From positions 62,001 through 126,000 of the forward strand of contig JAPJBO010000208.1 of assembly GCA_030068145.1 (NCBI GenBank): a stretch of DNA of 64,000 nucleotides, read 5' to 3'. Position numbers and translations under genes: made by a program. The notes below the pieces were generated by a model that searched no databases, had not been told where the DNA came from, and saw nothing but the letters and a program-made list of their open reading frames with translations. This DNA comes from Diplonema papillatum. Taxonomy: Eukaryota > Euglenozoa > Diplonemea > Diplonemida > Diplonemidae. Positions 29,862 through 39,783 of the stretch are shown here, in pieces; position 1 is the stretch's first letter; each line of letters begins with the position of its first letter.

Positions 29862-30329
29862 AATCACAGTGAATAAATAGCTATTTATTAATATTTTCCT
29901 GTTGACTTCCCTGGCTGTTTTCTCGTGCAGGAACGCGGCTCTGTGCTGTCAGAAGCTGAGAAAGGCTGCTGGAACATGTTCTCGCGAAAAAACAGTGACC
30001 CAAGGTCACGTAGTTAGGTTCGACCTTGACTACATGCTTTTGCTTGTGTGTGATGAAGGCAGATTGGAGAATGTACGCATAGCTGGGTCCATGTTTGCTT
30101 CGCCTTCGTGCACAACAGAGGCCGTGTCATGCCGCCGAAACAGCAATTGTCCGCGTTTAGAGCACGTTCACCAAGAACAGGACATCTTCGCATCGAGTGT
30201 GGGGTCGACAAGAGGTTGGTCGACGGTGGTCTAGTTTGCATGAGTGTGAAAACACGACTGCCAACACTTATCCACGTGTTGGGTTCCTTTCTTATTCTTT
30301 CAGAACGGGAAAAGAATGGTCAAGAGAAA

Positions 30330-30578
30330 GCTGGCCGTTTCTGACGCCTCGTCCGTACGACCGAGTCTGGCAACGAAGAGCCCGAAGCCGAGATACCAGC
30401 GAAGACAGAAAGCCGTCCGAAAAGAAGCCAGCGCCAAAGCGCAAATGAGGTCGCCCAAGGGCAGCAAACACAAGCCGAAAGGCAATGCTTTCGCGCTGAC
30501 CTTGCCTGCAGCGCAGCTCGGCGTAGACGCAAACCCGACAAACGACAAGCCGACGACGACAGTCAAAAACGCCTCCAG
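30330..30578 (+). CDS. Possible internal exon, Gln/Glu/Lys-rich
   Basis: One plus frame reads TESGNEEPEAEIPAKTESRP and NEVAQGQQTQAERQ and ends exactly at a consensus donor CAG|GTAAGA (donor GT at 30579). The two other plus frames in the same stretch are also open, so the choice rests on composition and the splice site. A Cys-containing frame (CHLARWSGRRCIGLPGKC) from 30606 to the TGA at 30735-30737 could be the next exon. Function unknown; resembles the charged exon at 11.8-12.4 kb only in composition. Confidence 0.3.
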
Positions 30579-31002
30579 GTAAGAAGCACGACTCACGCGG
30601 CTGACATGCCATCTAGCACGGTGGAGTGGCCGCCGCTGCATCGGTCTACCTGGCAAGTGCAGCAGTTGCCTCGCCCGACTTGAGAAACTGGTGTCAGAAA
30701 CGGGGCTGACTGCCGAGCGATACGGTGGTTTACGATGAGTGGTGCGCCTCCTTACCACCCAGAGCCGACTTCAGCGGATTACAACAGCAGCAGCATGCAA
30801 AGACGAAAGGACACAAAGAGCCAGCGGAGACACCCACGGCCGAAGTGTACACGAAGTGAACACTTTCAGCTCGTTGGCTACCGGATCATCGGGTTTGCGC
30901 ACGAATTCCGCACAAAACAGCGCGTTTCTGCACGACTCTCCAGATGGTGACCAGGAATATTTTCGAATAAAATATTGCACAAAAATAATGCGCAATTTCT
31001 TT

Positions 31003-31160
31003 CGCCTATATGCCTATATTTAGCCTATATGTAGCCCATATTTAGCCTATATTTAGCCTATATTTCGCCTATATGAGCCTATATTTCGCCTATATTTTTA
31101 TTATTTTTTGGGAAAAACGCGAAAATAATCGAATATAGGCTAAATATATATAGGCGTACA
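31003..31160 (+). repeat. AT-rich CCTATATTTAG-type short tandem repeats
   Basis: Imperfect repeats of CCTATATTTAG / CCTATATGTAG fill 31003-31100, and the inverted form ATATAGGC occurs at 31131-31157. No gene. Confidence 0.7.
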
Positions 31161-31248
31161 TGTATGATTCCTATACCTGCTACCTTTGTTGGAACGCCTT
31201 GAGAGCCATCTCTACGGGCTTTCTGGGGCCGGTGTGCAGACTTGGCTG

Positions 31249-31508
31249 GGATATCAGGGAACAACACATTTGTTGTCCCATTGGGATATAAGGGAACAAA
31301 ATTTGTTGTCCCATTGGAATATAAGGGAACAACGCATTTGTTGTCCCATTGGGATATAAGGGAACAAAATTTGTTGTCCCATTGGGATATAAGGGAACAA
31401 AATTTGCTTTCCCATTGGAATATGAGGGAACAAAATTTGTTGTCCCATTGGGCTATAAGGGAACAAAATTTGTTGTCCCATTGGGATATAAGGGAACAAA
31501 ATTTGTTG
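31249..31508 (+). repeat. 33-bp tandem repeat with internal dyad, about 8 copies
   Basis: The unit is GGGATATAAGGGAACAAAAT followed by TTGTTGTCCCATT. GGGAACAAA and TTTGTTGTCCC make an imperfect inverted repeat inside each unit. Because 33 is a multiple of three, several frames on both strands stay open through it; I do not call a gene. Confidence 0.85.
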
Positions 31509-31664
31509 ACCACAGAACCTGGCCAGACCAGTCAGTCCGACCAGCCTGGGCAGACCAGACCAGCCCGGACTGACCAGACAGCCTGGACAGCCGACCTCTT
31601 CGTCGTGGCTTTTGCATTATTCATTGGCACGTGAACAATGCTTGCAACTTTTAGGTACCAGGAA

Positions 31665-31930
31665 GGAGAGCCTGCTACACGGGAACCAAGCTTCACGTGT
31701 TCGGCGGTACTGCAGAGCCACAGGCCTACGGGTCAAGTGGCTACCGATTTGCCAAACTAAAGCATCAAGGCGTGGCGCACCTTGAGGCTTGGCGCTTGCG
31801 CTGAACACAAGCTCGTCGAGACGGTCAGCCACAGGGCAGAGCGGACGGGGTTGTGGCACTGTGCTGCCTCCGACTCAAGCTTTGCAAGTTGTGGTTGGCC
31901 GTCACGTTCCTGGACCAGGAGCGGCCTGTT
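31665..31930 (+). repeat. Dispersed repeat related to the palindrome arm, copy 2
   Basis: Shares GGTCAAGTGGCTACCGATTT, AAAGCATCAAGGCGTGGCGC and GAGACGGTCAGCCACAGGG with 8838-9020 and 33765-34035; ends near a CGTTCCTGGACC block followed by a T-rich tract, perhaps the tail of a retroposed element. Confidence 0.75.
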
Positions 31931-32186
31931 TATTTTTTTTTTTCTTCTTTCTTCTTCATCAGGGACTTATATGGGTCGGAGAGATTTGGCGGGAAAGTTG
32001 GGAGTAGTTGGAATGTTGCCTTTTGGCAGAAGTTTCCGATGCTTCTCGTCTCACGTTGGACACTGCTGTGTCATGCTCGCCCGGCCAGGTGCCAACTTGG
32101 CAGTCAGAACGCGCTGCGGCAAGAAGATCGGGTAAACTGAGAACGTTAGCCCCGAACTATTTTCCTGGCGCCAGCACCTGCTCCGG

Positions 32187-32500
32187 TCAATACAAGACAC
32201 CACGGAGACAGAGGTCTACGTAATCTAGACTTCTCTGCGATGTTGCATAATTCCCGCACATAGTTCCTGCATGCGTCGATTGGTATGCGAATCCTCTGGG
32301 AGCGAGTTGTTGGTTCATGAAGTCGGCTAGAGTGGCAGTCGTAGGTGCAATAACCCTAATATTGGCTGATGTTGCGCTTTCGACTTGAGCTGCTGACACT
32401 TCTCCTCCTTCCTGGGCGCGCTCGAGCATGCCCAGCAGGTTCTGCATTTGGACTAAGTTTTGGCTAACCCCAGCGAGTGTGTCATCGAATCTCGCCCGCT
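32187..32500 (-). CDS. Possible terminal exon, unknown protein
   Basis: The minus frame is open from an acceptor-like GTTGGCCAG|G just above 32500, after a T-rich tract, to a stop at 32187. It reads APKRARFDDTLAGVSQNLVQ, then MQNLLGMLERAQEGGEVSAA, a basic nuclear-signal-like start followed by a helix. There is no ATG until MQNLL at 32447. Composition is protein-like and no other frame competes well. I do not recognise the family and see no partner exon nearby. Confidence 0.35.
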
Positions 32501-32900
32501 TTGGTGCCCTGACTGACCCTGGCCAACACCCAAAAAAAGAACTGCCTGTTCAGAAGATTATCATTTTTTTTTTGGAGCGCGGGACACTGTACAAGCCATG
32601 TTGATACAGCGGGGCTGCCGGTATCCGGTTGCTTCCGGAGCGGTAGTCCAAAAAAATGCTTCTTCAGCACACAGTGAACGCCAGTCTCACTGCGACCTGG
32701 GCTGGCCTGCTAGCGAGCAGGTCCGACCAGGTAAAAAAACCCGCGATGCAGTGACACTAAGTTTTTTTTTTTTTTTCCCGACGACAACTAGTGTCAGACT
32801 AGCCTACCCGAAGGCAGTTGATTCCTTTAGGCAAGATTTCTCTACCGGCGGAAGTTGTTTGGGTTAACGTCTTTTCTTTTTCTTTTTTTTTTTTTTTTTT

Positions 32901-33262
32901 TTTCCCGCCTGCCCAAGTTTTTTTTCGGGTAAACAGTAAACTTGGGAGACGGCCCAAGTTTGCTATTCGTATATAGGCCCCTGTTCTTCATTGGCACATA
33001 ACCGATTGGTTTTTCCCTCCATGTCTTTCGGGCATGTGGTGATGTCATTTATACTCATTCTAAACGGCATCCCTCTACTTGTTTTCCCGCCTGCCCAAGT
33101 TTTTTTCGGGTAAACAGTAAACTTGGGAGACGGCCCAAGTTTGCTATTCGTATATAGGCCCCTGTTCTTCATTGGCACATAACCGATTGGTTTTTCCCTC
33201 CATGTCTTTCGGGCATGTGGTGATGTCATTCATGCTCATTCTAAACGGCATCCCTCTACTTG
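32901..33262 (+). repeat. 181-bp direct duplication
   Basis: Two adjacent, almost identical copies each begin TTTCCCGCCTGCCCAAG after a T-run and end GGCATCCCTCTACTTG. 33263-33764 has no gene that I can support. Confidence 0.9.
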
Positions 33263-33764
33263 AATCGCGAACAATCCAGGGGCCGGAAGCGACCCCTGCA
33301 GGAGTCCTCGAAGCCCGCATACGAGGTTCGAAGCGATCACGGCAGGCCGCGAACAACTCTACGCTTGCCTGGCTTCTTCCCCGTCGACCCGGAAACAGCA
33401 GCACAAGCGCAAGTATTCGAAGAAACGTGAAAACGGGTTTTTTGCCGTTTACGGTGGCAATCTGCGAAGTAAACTCCGTAGAGCACTGTGAACATGGGGA
33501 CTAATAGTTGGAATGGCAGGAGAACTGACATGGGGGAGACAACGACAGAGGAGGGCTAAAACAACAACAAAAAAAGTGCGGGCCCACATCTGCGTGCGGC
33601 CTTTGTTCACATGGGACGGTGCCCGGAGAGATAATTTTAGGACCACACGAGGCCTGTTGTGTTGCCGACAATCAACCGACAGTCTGGAGTCTTTCGACGT
33701 TCCTTGTTATCTTTTTCTTTTTTTAGCGTTATTTGTGGATTAGAATTTTTTTAAAGTTGCTGAG

Positions 33765-34035
33765 GTACCAGGGAAAGCCTGCTACACGGGAGCCAAGCTT
33801 CACGTGTTCGGCGGTACTGCAGAGCCACAGGCCTACGGGTCAAGTGGCTACCGACTTCCCAAACTAAAGCATCAAGGCGTGGCGCACCTTGGGGCTTGGC
33901 GCTTGCGCTGAACACAAGCTCGTCGAGACGTCAGCCACAGGGCAGAGCGGACGGGGTTGTGGCACTGTGCTGCCTCCGACTCAAGCCTTGCAAGCTGTGG
34001 TTGACCGTCACGTTCCTGGACCCGGAGCGGCCTTT
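33765..34035 (+). repeat. Dispersed repeat related to the palindrome arm, copy 3
   Basis: Nearly identical to 31665-31930, including CGGCGGTACTGCAGAGCCAC and the T-rich tract after the end. It directly precedes the G-run element at 34069. Confidence 0.75.
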
Positions 34036-34068
34036 TTCTTTTCTTCTTTCTTCTTCTTTAAAGTTGCT

Positions 34069-34598
34069 GGGGGGGGGGTCGAATACAAGAGGTACCTCTT
34101 GTATTCGGCGTGCCGATCCTGCAATTCTCCGAAAAAGAAACGGAAAAAAGTACCGCAAACCCGGAACCCGCGGGAACTCCCTTCTTCTTGAAAGACGCAC
34201 GTAATTTGTGGTCCCCGGGTCAATTTTCCACGGTTCTCCTCGTCGAGCTGAGCGTGAGCACAAATTCGCCGAAAAAGGTCTGCTACATGGGACAGCAAAG
34301 AAATGTCCCCAACCAGTGGGTCGATTCCCGTCCTTCCCAATGAAAATCTGTGGCTTCTCCATGCCCGGTGCCCCGCATATGGTAAGACCTGCGAACCACG
34401 CACATAACTTTTGGTCCCCGGGTCTACTTTTCACGGTTCTCTTCATCGGAGCTCATCGCGATCAGAAAGCCGTCATAAAAAGTCGGCTATGCGGATCAAG
34501 AAAACATTCAACTTTTTTCCAGATTTCCAAAATGCCTCTTGTATTCAAGGTACCTCTTCTATTCAAGGTACCTCCTGTATTCGACCCCCCCCCCCCCC
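34069..34598. mobile_element. Short TIR element with G-run ends
   Basis: The left end is a run of 10 G followed by TCGAATACAAGAGGTACC (itself part of a perfect 28-bp palindrome at 34080-34107). The right end is the inverse: GGTACCTCCTGTATTCGA followed by 14 C. Internally two similar ~90-bp blocks (GGTCCCCGGGTC...CACGGTTCTC) are duplicated. No transposase. A non-autonomous DNA element is the likeliest reading; no clear flanking duplication was seen. Confidence 0.55.
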
Positions 34599-35889
34599 GA
34601 GTAAAGTTCTTGTAGGAAAGGAAACTTGTTTCTTTGAAGACCAATAATAATCCAAACGACAGGTTTGCCGCTCCATCCGTCCAGGTAAACAAAGCAAGAT
34701 CAGCAGCTTGCTGGCTTCCCCTTCTGTCTCCAACCATACGGCGCGCGGCAAGCAGGGAGGAGCGGTGGACGAGAGTGACAAGCACAAGCACAGGTGTGCG
34801 GATTTTATTAGCAGCGGAAGACAGAGTGCAGGAACGGCCCGGAAGGTCCGCACCGCGAAAGCGAGCGAGAACAAAACCTGGCCTGGACATGACCAGTCTA
34901 ATCTCATCCTCATCGTCCATTCGTTTTTGGTGTTTCCTTGTCCGTAGGCATAGAGCTGGCTTCAATGCCCCACCCGAGACGTCTCAAGACGTTCTGGGTG
35001 CCTCAGAGCGACTGGTTGCACCGTTTCACAAGTTGCAGTGAGGCGCAAGCTGGCCACCGCGGCCACACTCGATCCCCGATCGGGTGCCTCAAGCAAGTAC
35101 TCAAGAGAACACCACATCAGAGCCAGGTGCCTGGCTGCACCGTCTGACCGTGCCTGGCTGCACCGTCTGACCGTGTCACGCTGACGTTCGGGGCTCATCG
35201 TCGACTCTCCCGACGGACGACGTCATAAAGCAACACTAGCCCGTGAACAGTGCTCGCCTGCCTCCATGGCACTTGCACGTTACAGAACTCAATGCCTAGA
35301 AATAATGCAAGCCTACCCCTTGTGGTACCTGCATTTCAATTTCACACTGCTTAACAGCATGTGGTTCATGCACTCAAAAGAACTGCGTGCTTAATAATAT
35401 CAGTGCTCGCCTGCCTTCCTGGCACTTGCACTTTGCAGAACGCAATGCTCTGCGCGTGGTGCTTACATGATACGGCGCCGCTCAGAACGGTCGACTGAAG
35501 CGGTAGGTCTCCAGAAACAAAACCTGCGATGACGTTGTTAGCGTTTATTGGTTTAGAGGTTCGGTGTTTTAGGGTCCCCGGTTGACCAACCGGTTAAGAC
35601 TGGAAGGCGGGTAGTACGAGGGATCCGACAGACCCACGTCTGGTTGTCTAAAAACACGACCACTATTTGATCCTGCTACTGTTCGGCTACCCGAAACCTT
35701 TTTAGTATTCGACAAATCGAATAATAACAGTTCTTTGCACACGTCTGGTTGTCTAAAAACACGACCACTATTTGACCCTGCTACTGTTCGGCTACCCGAA
35801 ACTCTTTTTAGTATTCGACAAATCGAATAATAACACAGGTGCACCATGTTTTTATTCGACCCCCCCCCCCCCAAAAGAAATGGGCAAAC
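34599..35889. other. Intergenic or intron sequence with duplicated hairpin block
   Basis: A ~105-bp block (ACACGTCTGGTTGTCTAAAA ... TATTCGACAAATCGAATAAT) occurs twice at about 35640-35845. A hairpin with TCGAATAATAACAC and 13 C at 35860-35872 ends 15 bp from the RBJ-like exon, inside its first intron. 35545-35590 carries the GGTTCGGTGTTTTAGGG motif. I did not find the expected J-domain exon here. Confidence 0.4.
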
Positions 35890-36450
35890 CTCGAACATTT
35901 CGGCGACGTTCAACCCGGTGTTGGCGGAGGTTTCGAAGTAGGTGAACCCGTGCAGGCGGGCCCAGCCGGCAGCGGTGCGCTCGGGCACTTCGCGCGCGGC
36001 GGCCGGCAGGTCGGTCTTGTTGCCGCAGAGGGTGACCGGGATCCCTTGGGGCAGCCCGTACTGCTGCGCCTCGGCCCACCAGGTTTCGAGGTCTTTGAAG
36101 GTCTGCAGGCGGGTGACGTCGAAGACCATGAGCACGCCCTCCGCGTCGGCGTAGAACTCGTTTCGGATCTCGAAGTAGTCGGCGTTGCCCGAGAGGTCCC
36201 AGAAGTTGACCTTGACGTCGGTCTGGTCGACGACGACCGGCTTGACGCCGAAATCGATGCCGATGGTGGTGATGTACTTCGTGACGAACTTTCCCTCGCA
36301 GTACCGCTTGATCAGGCAGCTCTTCCCAACTCCCTCGCTGCCCATCGACACGATCTTCACCCGCAGGCAGTGCGGCCGCGGCAGCTTCTTCATCTTCTCG
36401 ATGACTTCCGGCGAGACATTGTTTCCCAACAACGACAACTTCCTCGCCAT
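35890..36450 (-). CDS. DNAJC27: RBJ/DNAJC27-like Rab-family GTPase, first exon
   Basis: The ATG at 36448-36450 (MARKLSLLGNN) opens 187 codons of a Ras-like GTPase. Visible are the P-loop GSEGVGKS, switch I TTIGID, a G3 region NFWDLSGNA without the usual Gln, G4 GNKTD and G5 ETSA. RYCEGKFVTKYITTIGIDFG and EIRNEFYADAEGV resemble animal RBJ (DNAJC27), which lacks the same Gln and carries a C-terminal J domain. Coding ends in phase 0 at GAG|GTTTGC, a plausible donor; the J-domain exon is not visible, so the gene is partial here or has lost it. Role in the family: GTP-dependent signalling or cilium-associated trafficking in flagellate organisms. The start and upstream region are copied many times in the adjoining array. 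Confidence 0.8.
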
Positions 36451-36955
36451 CCCCTTCCCAAGGGCCGGGGGGGGAGGGGTGCTGAGGCTGGACGAGTTTT
36501 CTAAGTTTGCACCAAAGTGACATGGCGGATGGGTAAGAGCTGACCAAAATAATTGACCCACATTTGTTGACCAAAATTCGACCAAATGGAAACTTAGTTT
36601 TAGCGTTATTTAAAGTTATAGTTCGCTTGAGAGACGTTATTTGTGGATTAGTTTTAGTCAAAAATATTTTAGCGTTTAATGTGGTTCGGTGGGTATTTAA
36701 CACTTTGGGTCAATTTATGCTGATGTCATTGTTTCCCAACAATGACAACTTTCTCGCCAGCCCCGGACGGCTAAGGCTGGAAAGAGTTTTCTAAGTTTGC
36801 ACCAAAGTGACATGGCGGATGGGTAAGAGCTGACCAAAATAATTGACCCACATTTGTTGACCAAAATTCGACCAAATGGAAACTTAGTTTTAGCGTTATT
36901 TAAAGTTATAGTTCGCTTGAGAGACGTTATTTGTGGATTAGTTTTAGTCAAAATA
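36395..36955 (-). repeat. Promoter/first-codon tandem repeat, gene-proximal block
   Basis: The 5' end of the RBJ-like gene (codons for MARKLSLLGNN and ~230 bp upstream) is repeated once more at 36720-36955 (ATGTCATTGTTTCCCAACAA). The array resumes at 41340 beyond the DIRS fossil, so the two blocks were one. Confidence 0.8.
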
Positions 36956-37076
36956 CTCGAGGGGCTGCCTTGTGCTTACTTCGAAGGAGGCTAGAGGGGG
37001 AGAAACAATACAACTACAAAATGGGTCTTTTTTGTTGAACGCTTACGCATCAGGACCCCCAGGGACCACGCAGTGG

Positions 37077-39284
37077 CTACACCAAATCTGAAGGCGGAGC
37101 AAGGTCCTCCGCTTGAGGCGACCAGACGCCCTCTGGCGTGTCGTCCTCTCTGGCTAGCACCCCGCGGGTGTACGGGTCGGCTCTCTGTTTATCAGTCGGT
37201 ACCCACTCGGCACTGATGACAAGGCCGGCCGCCCGCGCAGCATCAAAAATCCTCGCCAAAAGGACATTTGCTGCAAAGTTCTTCGAGTGCCCCTTGACGA
37301 GACACTGGACAGCCGGAAGGTTGTCAACCATGAGTCTCATGCGCGTATTCGTGTGAAACCTTGCGGTCAGGTTTATGCCCCTAAGGACCGCAAACAACTC
37401 CTTCAAAAAGATGTGAGTGTGTCTCAACTTCAAGAACGGGCCCTGCGATATCCGCTCAGGTTCGCCCTCCAGGACTGCGGCCCACCATGATGATGAGGCG
37501 TCTGTCCAGAGAGTCACCGATGAGGAGATCGACTTCGAACGACTGACCCAGCGGTTGTCTTCGACGAGGGAGGTGAGGTGCTCCACCTCACGCACGGTCG
37601 AGGGCGGAACCGTCCTGGAGATGTCCCAGTCAGCTGGCTCCACCAGGGATGAGGCCAGCCTCTGCAGGAAGGACAGTGAACACCGGGCGTAGGCCAGCTG
37701 GAAATGCGTGGTGTAGGCAAACCAGACCAAAGCCCCAAACACCCGGTAAAACTCGCGGGGTGACGCCCCTCCGCGTTTAACTCTGGTGAGTTCGGCAGAG
37801 CCAAGTAACTTCGTCACCCATGCGTCCGCCATTCTGTATCGAGCGGGGCGGTTCGAATGGGAAAGGTCAAAGTGGAGGCCCAGAAGGTCGAACTCCCTGA
37901 GCGGTATTCCAAACTGCTCGTCGTTTTCGTTGAGCTCGCAGTTGACGCTCTTGCAGCGCTGCAAAAAAGAGTCAAACCGCGAAGTTGCTTCTCCCAACGA
38001 ATCCCCAACGACGACGAAGTTGTCGACCCAGGGCAGACCGTCAGACTCCGGCAGGAGTACTCGAGAGGCCCTCTGCGCTATCGCCGGAGCCCAGCTCCAG
38101 CCCATGCACATGGCCACGAGCTGAGCCTTCACGAAATGGCCCCGCGGTCCGGCCAAGTGCATGCCAAAAAATGGGCGGATTCTCGCGTCCAGCCGGAACT
38201 GATAGAAATAGCTCCTGGCGTCTGCGAGAAAAACCACGGACGAGGCCAGGACGCGGTCGATGACTTCGTGCACGGAAGGAAGCAGCATCGGAGGCGGACG
38301 CGCCATGATCGCGTTGAGCTTCCGCCCGTCACATACGAATCGTTGCCCCCCGCTCTTCTTGTCGACAGTGAAGGCAGGGAGGACGACCTTTGACGGGCTC
38401 GAAGCAAGCTCCGTCACTCCATACTTAACCAGATCCGGGAGATGACGAAGCATGCGCCTTGACGTCGTCCGCGTGAACCCTCTTTCTGTCAGCGCTTCCT
38501 CCGCTCCCGGGAGTAGGGCAGAACGGAAGGACTCCCAAGAGCGAATCACATCCAGCACGCCACGCAGCAAACCCTGGCTGTCCAAAGCTGACAACCTGTC
38601 AAGGTTCATGAATGACGACGAGATGGGCGCGAGGTCCTCTCCTCTTCTGCTTTGCGACGGGGGGGGCGTAGAGTTGTTGACAAGGAGATCGCCTCCGTAC
38701 GCGACACCAACAAACGGGGTGAACGTAGAGGGCGGTAGCTCCACGTCAGGGATCCTCCCCGGCCCTGGATAAATCGCCGCCAGCGGGTCGGGGACTTTCC
38801 TCTTCGGTAGCTTGAACGGGAAGGGGGGTTCGAGGCGAAAGGCTATAGGAGACTCGCCGACGCCTCCGCGGTGTTCCGGACGAGCGGAACCTCCGCTTCC
38901 GGAAGGTACCGCATCAGAGCACTCAGCGTCGTGTGACGCGACACGCTCTGAATCACTCGCAGGTCGACCCCGCTTCTCAACAGGTGGAACAGGGCACCCC
39001 GCCGGAGGGAATGGCCCGTGAGGGAGAGGTTGGCGCGCTTCAGCGCGGACACAACTCGCCGAAAAGGGATGTCTGGAAACAGGAGGCGGCCGGGCGGCGT
39101 CTGAGACAGCAGCGAGCGAAGTTCCTGGTCCTGAGCTGGCGGAAGAATCACGCCCGTAACCTGACCTAGGCGGAAAGGATCCGACTTCGAGCCCACCCAG
39201 TTTACCGCCCAGAAACCGGCACCCTCGGTGATGTGCTCGGCCTTCCTCGTCAGGACGTCGTCCACGCGCGCAGCCCCCTGCCAT
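37077..39284 (-). CDS. DIRS-type reverse transcriptase and RNase H (fossil element)
   Basis: A 735-codon frame starting at an ATG at 39284, overlapping the recombinase frame. After a low-complexity N-terminal third it holds an RT domain (KKSGGQRFVCDGRKLNA, then AMCMGWSWAPAIAQ, then GLPWVDNFVVVGDS) and an RNase H domain (TLWTDASSSWWAAVLEG, KELFAVLRGIN, VDNLPAVQCLVKGHSKN). The RT and RH order and flavour fit DIRS/Ngaro/PAT elements rather than LTR elements with an integrase. Overlap with the preceding frame is usual for the family. Confidence 0.8.
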   Translation of the reverse strand: MAGGCARGRRPDEEGRAHHRGCRFLGGKLGGLEVGSFPPRSGYGRDSSASSGPGTSLAAVSDAARPPPVSRHPFSASCVRAEARQPLPHGPFPPAGCPVPPVEKRGRPASDSERVASHDAECSDAVPSGSGGSARPEHRGGVGESPIAFRLEPPFPFKLPKRKVPDPLAAIYPGPGRIPDVELPPSTFTPFVGVAYGGDLLVNNSTPPPSQSRRGEDLAPISSSFMNLDRLSALDSQGLLRGVLDVIRSWESFRSALLPGAEEALTERGFTRTTSRRMLRHLPDLVKYGVTELASSPSKVVLPAFTVDKKSGGQRFVCDGRKLNAIMARPPPMLLPSVHEVIDRVLASSVVFLADARSYFYQFRLDARIRPFFGMHLAGPRGHFVKAQLVAMCMGWSWAPAIAQRASRVLLPESDGLPWVDNFVVVGDSLGEATSRFDSFLQRCKSVNCELNENDEQFGIPLREFDLLGLHFDLSHSNRPARYRMADAWVTKLLGSAELTRVKRGGASPREFYRVFGALVWFAYTTHFQLAYARCSLSFLQRLASSLVEPADWDISRTVPPSTVREVEHLTSLVEDNRWVSRSKSISSSVTLWTDASSSWWAAVLEGEPERISQGPFLKLRHTHIFLKELFAVLRGINLTARFHTNTRMRLMVDNLPAVQCLVKGHSKNFAANVLLARIFDAARAAGLVISAEWVPTDKQRADPYTRGVLAREDDTPEGVWSPQAEDLAPPSDLV

Positions 39285-39778
39285 GCCAAGGCCAACGCAA
39301 CCCGCACGCCGGGATCCGACTCCAAACGAACAGCATGATGCAGTTCGTCCTTCGTCACCGGGACGGCCTGCTTCGATGGCTTCATCGCGCCCGCCCGCTT
39401 CAGAGACCTGACAAAATCCCTGACGAGCTGGCTGTCGACAGGTCGCCCCAAACGCTTCTCGGCCGACTGAACGTTCACGACGTACTGCACCGCAGAAGCT
39501 GCGCAGATATCCCCGCGGGCCAGCAGCCGAGTCACAAACAGGACCAGCGCCGTCGGGACGTCGAGGGGATCGTCGGACACCGCTTCCCAGTGGCGCCGGA
39601 ACTCCAGAAAACGGCGATACACGGAGTGGATCCCGCGACGCGTGGACAGCGCCAGGGCATCCCCAATGTACGTGTTCGCGGACCGGACAAGACGTTCCCG
39701 CTCGCCGGGGGAGAGCGGGGGCTCCGACAGGAGAGGACGTCCGCGTCGCCCCGCCACAGGAGGTGGGAAACGGTCCAA
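38843..39778 (-). CDS. DIRS-type tyrosine recombinase (fossil element)
   Basis: A 311-codon frame between the gag-like and RT frames. The C-terminal half is a phage-integrase-like catalytic domain with GHSLRRGALFHLLRSGVD and the following VSRHTTLSALMRYL block, typical of DIRS recombinases, which insert a circular intermediate without target duplication. Its place upstream of RT is unusual, since most DIRS and PAT elements have it last. Confidence 0.75.
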   Translation of the reverse strand: MDRFPPPVAGRRGRPLLSEPPLSPGERERLVRSANTYIGDALALSTRRGIHSVYRRFLEFRRHWEAVSDDPLDVPTALVLFVTRLLARGDICAASAVQYVVNVQSAEKRLGRPVDSQLVRDFVRSLKRAGAMKPSKQAVPVTKDELHHAVRLESDPGVRVALALAWQGAARVDDVLTRKAEHITEGAGFWAVNWVGSKSDPFRLGQVTGVILPPAQDQELRSLLSQTPPGRLLFPDIPFRRVVSALKRANLSLTGHSLRRGALFHLLRSGVDLRVIQSVSRHTTLSALMRYLPEAEVPLVRNTAEASASLL

Positions 39779-39783
39779 GGCAC

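Noticed and set aside
31249-31508. CRISPR-like regular array
   Set aside because: The units are contiguous with no unique spacers, the genome is eukaryotic, and no Cas-like gene is near.
36451-36585. Upstream start at 36585 for the RBJ-like GTPase
   Set aside because: The extra 45 residues belong to the promoter-derived repeat and recur in array units that have no gene body; the ATG at 36450 fits the family's short N-terminus better.
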